The notes under the pieces were generated by a model. That model was not told where the DNA came from and searched no databases. It saw nothing but the letters and a program-made list of their open reading frames with translations. Positions 22,294 to 28,367 of a stretch of DNA of 28,367 bases are shown here, piece after piece (the first letter of the stretch is position 1; every line of letters starts with the position of its first letter). The translations under genes were made by a program, and so were the position numbers. The stretch comes from CALCNS01 sp937897315 (lineage in GTDB: Bacteria > Bacillota > JAAYKD01): NCBI GenBank assembly GCA_036744005.1, contig DAINOJ010000022.1, positions 1 to 28,367 on the forward strand, given 5' to 3'.

Positions 22294-23363
22294 TGAACGG
22301 AAAACTAGTCTTATCGAACGGTCAAGAGTTTCCTGGGAAACTATCCGGTGCCTGCAAGCCAGCCATGGGTGAAGTTGTTTTTACCACCGGCATGACTGGT
22401 TACTGGGAAACGATTACCGATCCTTCCTATGCCGGTCAAATGGTAACGATGACGTATCCCATTCAGGGGAATTACGGCGTGAATGAGATCAGTGGAGAGT
22501 CCGGACAGGTTTGGGCAAAAGGATTAATTGTCAGAGAATTTTGCCAGTATCCCAGTCATTATCTCTCTCAAGGGTCCTTTGAGGACTTCTTACGAACTCA
22601 TCAAGTGACTGCCATATCCGAACTGGACACCAGAGCGCTGGTTCGAGTCTTGCGAAATCATGGGGTGATGAACGGGATTATTGTGGATGATACGGTATCG
22701 AAAGAGGATGCGTTATACATGCTTTCTCATCTAGAAGCCAAGGATTATGTGCCGGAAGTGGCTTGCAAGGTTGCCCATGAAATCGCTGGGAACGGAACCC
22801 ATGTGGCTGTGATGGATTTTGGGGCAAAAAACAATATCTTGCGTATGTTAAAAGGATTAGGGTGCCGCATTACGGTATTCCCTCCCCACGCAACAGCGGA
22901 GGAAATTTTAGCCATTCAGCCAGATGGATTGTTGTTATCAAACGGACCGGGAGCACCTGAATTTCGCGTTGAGGCCATAGAAACCGTGCGTCAATTGGCT
23001 GGAAAGCTCCCCATTGCCGGAATATGTTTGGGGCATCAAATCATTGCTTTAGCCATGGGAGCAAAAACATATAAGCTATCTTTTGGTCACCGTGGCGGAA
23101 ACCATCCGGTAAAAGAACTGGCTACCAATCGTGTTCGTATGACCTCGCAAAATCATGGCTATGCTGTAGACCTCCGGAGTATGGAAGATACCGAGTTGGA
23201 AGTGACCCACGTGCAAATCAATGATCATACGGTGGAAGGGCTGAAGCATAAACGCTTACCGATGAAATCCCTGCAATACCATCCGGAAGGAAGCCCCGGA
23301 CCACAAGATTCGGCCTTTTACTTCGAAGATTTCGTGCGGTTTTTCCGAGAAAGTAAGGTGTAA
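22293..23363 (+). CDS. carA: Carbamoyl-phosphate synthase small subunit (glutaminase) CarA/PyrAA
   Basis: A 356-aa glutaminase subunit delivering ammonia to CarB. The N-terminal CPSase small-chain domain (about 1-140; EVVFTTGMTGYWETITDPSYAGQ) is followed by a class I amidotransferase domain. Its nucleophile is C245 in AGICLGHQ, and the His-Glu pair is in YHPEGSPGP near the C-terminus. Membership in the PyrR-controlled operon indicates the pyrimidine-regulated copy; whether it also serves arginine synthesis cannot be told. Confidence 0.96.
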   Translation: MNGKLVLSNGQEFPGKLSGACKPAMGEVVFTTGMTGYWETITDPSYAGQMVTMTYPIQGNYGVNEISGESGQVWAKGLIVREFCQYPSHYLSQGSFEDFLRTHQVTAISELDTRALVRVLRNHGVMNGIIVDDTVSKEDALYMLSHLEAKDYVPEVACKVAHEIAGNGTHVAVMDFGAKNNILRMLKGLGCRITVFPPHATAEEILAIQPDGLLLSNGPGAPEFRVEAIETVRQLAGKLPIAGICLGHQIIALAMGAKTYKLSFGHRGGNHPVKELATNRVRMTSQNHGYAVDLRSMEDTELEVTHVQINDHTVEGLKHKRLPMKSLQYHPEGSPGPQDSAFYFEDFVRFFRESKV

Positions 23364-23365
23364 TC

Positions 23366-26300
23366 ATGCCAAAGAAAACATATTTAAAGAAAATCCTGGT
23401 GATTGGCTCCGGCCCGATTATCATCGGCCAAGCTGCAGAGTTCGATTATGCCGGTACCCAGGCCTGCCGAGTCTTGCGGGATGAAGGTGTTCAAGTTATA
23501 CTGGTCAATTCGAACCCGGCTACCATCATGACCGATAAAGAAATGGCCTATCAGACATATTTGGAACCCATAACCCCGGAAATCGTCACTAAGATTATTG
23601 AAAAAGAACGACCCGATGGCATATTACCAACTCTTGGTGGTCAAGTCGGTTTAAATATGGCCTTGACTTTAGGGCAAAATGGTATTCTGGATAAATATCA
23701 TGTCGAATTGTTGGGAACACCACTGGACTCGATTGAGCGTAGTGAAGACCGACAGCTGTTTAAAGATGCCATGGAAAGCATACAGGAACCGGTTTTGGCT
23801 AGCTTCACCGTGCACGATGTGGAAACAGCGATTCCGTTAGCTGAAGAAATTGGTTATCCCATTGTCGTAAGGCCTGCGTTTACATTGGGGGGTACAGGTG
23901 GTGGCTTTTGCGATAATGAAGCAGAGCTACGTCAGCTGTTGCCCATTGGTTTAAAAATGAGCCCAATCAACCAATGCCTCATAGAAAAGTCGCTGAAAGG
24001 TTGGAAGGAAATTGAATTTGAAGTAATGCGAGATGCCAATAATAACTGCATCGCGATATGCTCCATGGAGAACATGGATCCTTTGGGAATACATACCGGG
24101 GATTCTATTGTGGTCGCTCCCACACAAACTCTGAACGACAGTGATTATCAAATGATGAGGACGGCTTCTTTAAATATCATACGCCACCTGGGTATCGAGG
24201 GTGGTTGCAATGTGCAATTTGCTCTCGACCCGGTTAGCAAGCAGTATTATGTCATTGAAGTCAATCCCCGGGTCAGTCGTTCCTCGGCTCTGGCTTCTAA
24301 AGCAACCGGATATCCCATTGCCCGTATCGCCAGTCTTATAGCATTGGGATATACACTAGACGAGATTGTGAACCCGGTGACTGGACGTACCAGTGCTTGT
24401 TTCGAACCGGTCATTGATTATATTGTAGCCAAAGTACCGCGATGGCCTTTTGATAAATTCCGAGTGGCCAATCGTCAGCTTAATACGCAAATGAAATCCA
24501 CCGGAGAAGTCATGGCGATTGGGCGTAATCTCCCCGAAGCACTGCAAAAAGCCGTACGTTCCTTGGAACAAGGATATTCTTCCATGAGAGCTCCCGAAAG
24601 CGAACGACTGAGCACAGAATTGCTCATGGAGCGCATTCACTACGGGGATGATTTACGTCTCTTTCATCTGATGACGGCGTTGCGTCGCAATATTTCAAAA
24701 GAAGAATTATATACTCAAACCAAAATTGATCCCTGGTTTTTGAATCAATTGCAACGTGTTATCGATATGGAGCGCAAACTGGACCATGCTGTGCCGGAAG
24801 AAAACCTGCTAAGAGATGCCAAACGCTTAGGATTTGCGAACACAGAAATCGCATTCTGGACCGGTATGCCCGTGAAAGAGATTGAACAGCTCCTAGAGCA
24901 ATATGGTATAAAGAGAACTTATAAGTTGGTGGATACTTGTGCAGGCGAGTTCGAATCGGATACCCCATATTTTTATGGGACATTTGAACAAGAAGATGAA
25001 GCAGAACCTTTAAAAGGGAACAAAGCCGTGGTCATTGGTTCCGGACCGATTCGTATCGGTCAGGGTGTGGAGTTTGATTATTGTTCCGTACATGCGTTGC
25101 AGGCCTTAGAATACGCCGGATATCAATCGATAATGATCAATAACAACCCAGAAACCGTCTCCACGGACTTCAATGTGTCGGATCGACTGTATTTTGAGCC
25201 ACTCATGGAAGAAGAAGTCATTGAGATACTAAAGAAAGAACAGGCCAAGGGTGTCTTTGTTCAGTTTGGTGGACAGACAGCCATCAATTTAGCCAGTAGC
25301 ATTGCCAAAGCCGGAATTCCAATTCTGGGTTCTCAACCCGATGCCATTGATTTAGCCGAAGATCGCGAGCGTTTTGATGCGATGCTGGAGGAACTACATC
25401 TCTCCAGACCTGCAGGGAAAGCGGTTCGATCCTACCAGGAAGCCTTAGCAGCCGTTGAAGTACTAGGATACCCGGTATTGGTTCGCCCATCTTATGTGTT
25501 GGGAGGACGCGGCATGGAGATTTGTTACTCGGTCAATGAATTAGAAGGATATTTAACCGAAGCAGTGCGTATTTCTCCCGATCATCCGGTTTTAATCGAT
25601 CGCTATATTCTAGGGCAAGAACTGGAAGTCGATGCGATTGCCGATGGAGAACAAGTTCTCATTGCGGGTATTATGGAGCACATCGAACGCGCAGGAGTGC
25701 ATTCAGGAGATTCCATCGCGGTGTATCCTTGGACGCATATTGATCCATGGGTTGTCGAAGAGATTTGCGAAGCCACCAAGAAAATGGCGCTGGCTTTGCA
25801 GGTGAAAGGATTGATCAATGTTCAGTTTGTTCGTCAGGGAGAGCATTTATATGTTCTGGAAGTCAATCCACGCTCAAGTCGAACCGTACCGTTCCTCTCG
25901 AAAGTGGCGAATCTACCCATGGTTCAAATTGCAACGAAGATCGCACTGGGAGAGAATTTGGAAGCTCAAGGGTACAGCGATGGACTTTGGCCAGCAACCG
26001 ATTTTTATGCTGCTAAAGCACCCGTCTTTAGTTGGGCTAAACTCAGAGGAGTGGAAATTGGGCTTGGTCCTGAAATGAAGAGTACTGGTGAAGTGATTGG
26101 TATGGGTCAGAACAAAGACGAAGCATTGGCTCGAGCGTTTTGGGCTGCCGGCTGGAAGCCCTCACCTCAGAAAAATTTGTTGGCGACGGTAGCAGACCGA
26201 GACAAAAAAGAAGCAATTCCTTTAATCAAACAATTCTGGAGATCCGGTTATAAAGTGTTCGCCACCAGTAAAACAGCTGAAGCACTGCGACAAGCGGGTG

Positions 26301-26584
26301 TGAAGGTCGAAGAAGTGAGCAAAATCGGAGGAACTTCTCCAACCGTCTTGGATGTGATCTCGCAAGGGAAAGTGGATTTTGTAATAAATACGGTAACCTT
26401 AGGTAAACTTCCGGAAAGAGATGGCTTTATGATTCGACGTTCTGCTGTAGAGAATGGGTGCCGATATTTCACTTCTCTGGATACTCTGTTGGCTTACTGG
26501 CGTTGTTTAAACTACTTACAGAACACGGCAGCATTAAAGCCAACCAGCTTACAGGAGTATTTGCATGAACGCACAGATCGTTAA
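23366..26584 (+). CDS. carB: Carbamoyl-phosphate synthase large subunit CarB/PyrAB
   Basis: A 1072-aa enzyme making carbamoyl phosphate from ammonia, bicarbonate and two ATP. Two homologous halves are seen: the first starts KKILVIGSGPIIIGQAAEFDYAG, the second KAVVIGSGPIRIGQGVEFDYC near residue 554. Each has an ATP-grasp domain (VRPAFTLGGTGGG and VRPSYVLGGRGME). The C-terminal ~130 residues form the MGS-like allosteric domain. Normal length. It starts 2 nt after the carA stop with an AAGGTG ribosome binding site, and its end overlaps pyrK by 20 nt. Confidence 0.97.
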   Translation: MPKKTYLKKILVIGSGPIIIGQAAEFDYAGTQACRVLRDEGVQVILVNSNPATIMTDKEMAYQTYLEPITPEIVTKIIEKERPDGILPTLGGQVGLNMALTLGQNGILDKYHVELLGTPLDSIERSEDRQLFKDAMESIQEPVLASFTVHDVETAIPLAEEIGYPIVVRPAFTLGGTGGGFCDNEAELRQLLPIGLKMSPINQCLIEKSLKGWKEIEFEVMRDANNNCIAICSMENMDPLGIHTGDSIVVAPTQTLNDSDYQMMRTASLNIIRHLGIEGGCNVQFALDPVSKQYYVIEVNPRVSRSSALASKATGYPIARIASLIALGYTLDEIVNPVTGRTSACFEPVIDYIVAKVPRWPFDKFRVANRQLNTQMKSTGEVMAIGRNLPEALQKAVRSLEQGYSSMRAPESERLSTELLMERIHYGDDLRLFHLMTALRRNISKEELYTQTKIDPWFLNQLQRVIDMERKLDHAVPEENLLRDAKRLGFANTEIAFWTGMPVKEIEQLLEQYGIKRTYKLVDTCAGEFESDTPYFYGTFEQEDEAEPLKGNKAVVIGSGPIRIGQGVEFDYCSVHALQALEYAGYQSIMINNNPETVSTDFNVSDRLYFEPLMEEEVIEILKKEQAKGVFVQFGGQTAINLASSIAKAGIPILGSQPDAIDLAEDRERFDAMLEELHLSRPAGKAVRSYQEALAAVEVLGYPVLVRPSYVLGGRGMEICYSVNELEGYLTEAVRISPDHPVLIDRYILGQELEVDAIADGEQVLIAGIMEHIERAGVHSGDSIAVYPWTHIDPWVVEEICEATKKMALALQVKGLINVQFVRQGEHLYVLEVNPRSSRTVPFLSKVANLPMVQIATKIALGENLEAQGYSDGLWPATDFYAAKAPVFSWAKLRGVEIGLGPEMKSTGEVIGMGQNKDEALARAFWAAGWKPSPQKNLLATVADRDKKEAIPLIKQFWRSGYKVFATSKTAEALRQAGVKVEEVSKIGGTSPTVLDVISQGKVDFVINTVTLGKLPERDGFMIRRSAVENGCRYFTSLDTLLAYWRCLNYLQNTAALKPTSLQEYLHERTDR

Positions 26585-27383
26585 TCAAGAAGCAACAATT
26601 ACCGCTCATTACGCCGTAGGAAAGAATTACTATCTCATGGAATTGGAAGCGAAAGCTTGCTGCTCTCATATGAAGCCAGGACAATTTCTCAATATTAGAC
26701 CTATCGGTTCACACGATCCGCTTTTGAGAAGGCCGATGAGCATTCATCAGATCGATAAACAGACCGGTAGGTTTAGAATACTATACCAGGTGGTCGGACG
26801 CGGAACAGCGCAATTAAACCAGATGGTCTATGGAAATGTAGTTGAAATTTTAGCTCCTTTAGGCAAAGAATTCCCTTTGCCACTAGATTCTGAGCAAAGA
26901 AGCCAAACCGTAGCTCTAATTGCCGGAGGAATTGGCATCGCACCGCTTTATGCGTTGGCCGAAGAATTAACAGAAAAGGGGCATACCTGCGTCCTCTTTT
27001 TCGGTGCCAGAACATCCGACGATTTTGGAGTGTTACAGGGCTTTCGTGATGTAGGGGTTCAGATCATAACAGCCACCGAAGATGGTTCTGACGGAAACAA
27101 AGGTTACATCACCAACGGGTTAGAACCTTTACTGACAGAGCTAGGTGTGGAGTCTATTTATGCATGTGGCCCTATGCCCATGTTAAAAGCTCTACAATCC
27201 GTACTGCAGTCTTTGCATATACCTGTATGGTTTTCTTTGGAGTCCCACATGGCCTGCGGAGTAGGAGCATGCTTGGGGTGTACGGTCAAGGTTCGGAAAC
27301 CCGATGGAGGGTGGCGTTATGCCTTATTGTGCCAGGAAGGTCCGGTCATTGCAGCAAGTGAGGTGATCTTCGATGAGCAGTAA
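26565..27383 (+). CDS. pyrK: Dihydroorotate dehydrogenase B electron transfer subunit PyrK
   Basis: A 272-aa FAD/[2Fe-2S] subunit that passes electrons from PyrD to NAD+. The N-terminal FAD-binding barrel has LLRRPMSIHQID, the NAD-binding part has ALIAGGIGIAPLYALAEEL and YACGPMPML, and the cluster ligands are C231, C236, C239 and C256 (MACGVGACLGC ... LLCQEG). AGGAG lies 7 nt before the ATG inside carB. It overlaps both neighbours, consistent with coupled synthesis of the PyrDK heterotetramer. Some homologues are mis-annotated as sulfide dehydrogenase; the position next to pyrD settles it. Confidence 0.95.
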   Translation: MNAQIVNQEATITAHYAVGKNYYLMELEAKACCSHMKPGQFLNIRPIGSHDPLLRRPMSIHQIDKQTGRFRILYQVVGRGTAQLNQMVYGNVVEILAPLGKEFPLPLDSEQRSQTVALIAGGIGIAPLYALAEELTEKGHTCVLFFGARTSDDFGVLQGFRDVGVQIITATEDGSDGNKGYITNGLEPLLTELGVESIYACGPMPMLKALQSVLQSLHIPVWFSLESHMACGVGACLGCTVKVRKPDGGWRYALLCQEGPVIAASEVIFDEQ

Positions 27384-28293
27384 AGTTGACCTATCGGTTT
27401 CTTTGTTCCAGCAAGAGTTTCGTAGCCCCATTACCACCGCCTCTGGAACGTTTGGCTTTGGCCAGGAATATGCAGCATTTAATGATTATCGGGATCTAGG
27501 AGCTCTGACCGTGAAGGGGATTACACCGGAACCGCGCTTGGGTAACCCAGGCCAACGACTCATCGAAACCCCGGCAGGATTGATTAATTCGGTCGGTCTC
27601 ATGAACCCAGGGATGAAAGTGTTTGTCGAGGAAGAGATGCCCAGATTGAGGACGATGAACACTCCTGTTTTTGTCAACATCAATGGTAAATCAGTGGAAG
27701 AATATGCAGAGATTACGGCTTTCTTGGAAAACGTACCGGGGATTGATGCTTTAGAAGTCAATATTTCTTGCCCCAACGTAAAAGAAGGTGGTATGGCTTT
27801 TGGTACAAAGATTGAAACAGCAACCGCAGCTGTACGAGCAGTAAGAAGAGAAACAAGTCGACCGGTCATCGTAAAACTATCTCCCAACGTGACCGATATT
27901 GCCGAGATGGCTCGGGCTGTCGAGAGCGAAGGAGCCAATGCCATCTCTTTGATCAATACGTTGTTAGCCATGGACATTGATATACAGTCCAGGAAGCCCA
28001 TCTTGGCAAATACTTTTGGAGGGTTGTCCGGTCCTGCAGTTCGACCCATTGCTTTGCGCATGGTCTACCAAGTGTATGAAGCGGTTCAGGTACCGGTGAT
28101 TGGCATGGGTGGAATCAGCGACTGGCAGGATGCCTTGAAATTTATACTGGCCGGAGCGAGTATGATCGCGTTAGGAACGGTTCATTTTGTTCATCCCGAT
28201 AGTATTCATCGCGTGTCCGCTGGCATGGAAGATTGGTGTCAGCGTAACGGAGTCGCGAAGATTCGCGATTTGATTGGTGCCGCACATCAATAA
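27373..28293 (+). CDS. pyrD: Dihydroorotate dehydrogenase B catalytic subunit PyrD (class 1B)
   Basis: A 306-aa FMN-dependent dehydrogenase oxidising dihydroorotate to orotate. The catalytic base is C133 in VNISCPNVKEGG, typical of class 1 enzymes; ASGTFGFG, NSVGLMNPG, FGGLSGPAVRPIALRM and GMGGISDWQDALKFILAGA are FMN-binding segments. Class 1B fits with the adjacent pyrK. It overlaps pyrK by 11 nt. The Bacillus-type order would place pyrF and pyrE next. Confidence 0.97.
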   Translation: MSSKVDLSVSLFQQEFRSPITTASGTFGFGQEYAAFNDYRDLGALTVKGITPEPRLGNPGQRLIETPAGLINSVGLMNPGMKVFVEEEMPRLRTMNTPVFVNINGKSVEEYAEITAFLENVPGIDALEVNISCPNVKEGGMAFGTKIETATAAVRAVRRETSRPVIVKLSPNVTDIAEMARAVESEGANAISLINTLLAMDIDIQSRKPILANTFGGLSGPAVRPIALRMVYQVYEAVQVPVIGMGGISDWQDALKFILAGASMIALGTVHFVHPDSIHRVSAGMEDWCQRNGVAKIRDLIGAAHQ

Positions 28294-28367
28294 AAGAAAG
28301 CAACCCATGTTGGATGAACTGCTACCCGTCAAGAGGACACTGAAATAAAATAAGGATTACACGGCAC
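28294..28367 (+). other. Tail after pyrD, no recognisable gene
   Basis: No terminator hairpin and no credible gene are visible. A 13-codon frame (28307-28348) lacks recognisable features. AAGGA near the right edge could be a ribosome binding site for a following gene, plausibly pyrF or pyrE, just outside the window. Confidence 0.4.

Noticed and set aside
27486..28061. A 191-codon antisense frame over pyrD
   Set aside because: It is a shadow of pyrD codon usage; no ribosome binding site or recognisable domain.
28307..28348. A 13-codon peptide gene after pyrD
   Set aside because: Too short, without a clear ribosome binding site or known counterpart.
1..28367. Mobile elements, CRISPR arrays, tRNA or rRNA genes
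   Set aside because: No transposase, integrase, direct-repeat array, cloverleaf or rRNA-like sequence was recognised anywhere in the window.

Overview
The window looks like a chromosomal segment of a strictly anaerobic, mid-GC Clostridia-type Firmicute. The pointers are a trimeric NAD(P)-linked [FeFe] hydrogenase, a rubrerythrin, an oxygen-sensitive quinolinate synthase under a NiaR-type repressor, a PyrR-style attenuator ahead of a Bacillus-order pyr operon, strong Gram-positive ribosome binding sites, and apparent selenocysteine use. The genus cannot be named from the sequence. No rRNA, tRNA, CRISPR array, IS element or phage gene was seen, so this is core metabolic DNA.

Layout. 1-84: two tandem terminators closing an off-window operon. 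174-959: a PhzF-fold isomerase, convergent with a PrcB-domain lipoprotein (1020-1706, minus). 1785-4250: niaR-nadA-nadC for NAD synthesis, with a palindromic operator and a near-consensus promoter; nadB is absent. 4309-5475: an M20 amidohydrolase whose 3' end overlaps, tail to tail, a two-gene ABC exporter operon (5408-7169, minus). 7344-10323: an operon of a FakA-FakB (DAK2-DegV) fusion and two integral membrane proteins (DUF1295, DUF2177). 10406-10777 (minus): an OsmC-family gene with an in-frame TGA at the peroxidatic cysteine, followed by a correctly spaced hairpin, so read here as a selenoprotein. 10894-12165 (minus): purA. 12297-13939: a LysR regulator and a SAM methyltransferase. 13978-18148 (minus): hndA-hndC-hndD hydrogenase with Rex-like sites upstream. 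18468-19133 (minus): a SanA/YdcF-like membrane protein. 19245-19784 (minus): rubrerythrin. 19886-28293: promoter, PyrR attenuator and pyrB-pyrC-carA-carB-pyrK-pyrD, probably continuing past the window.

How the genes fit together. The window combines NAD, purine and pyrimidine synthesis with fermentative redox balance (hydrogenase, possibly NADH-responsive through Rex) and peroxide defence (rubrerythrin and the Sec-OsmC). Translational coupling is heavy in the nad and pyr operons.

The most notable observation is the Sec-OsmC gene. A routine caller would report only an 80-codon fragment after the TGA, or a pseudogene. The frame is intact from a good ribosome binding site through the TGA (codon 43) to codon 123, both OsmC redox positions are present (U43, C105), and a 10-bp hairpin begins 10 nt after the UGA. 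Secondary points of interest are the FakA-FakB fusion operon, the missing nadB and the candidate Rex and NiaR operators.
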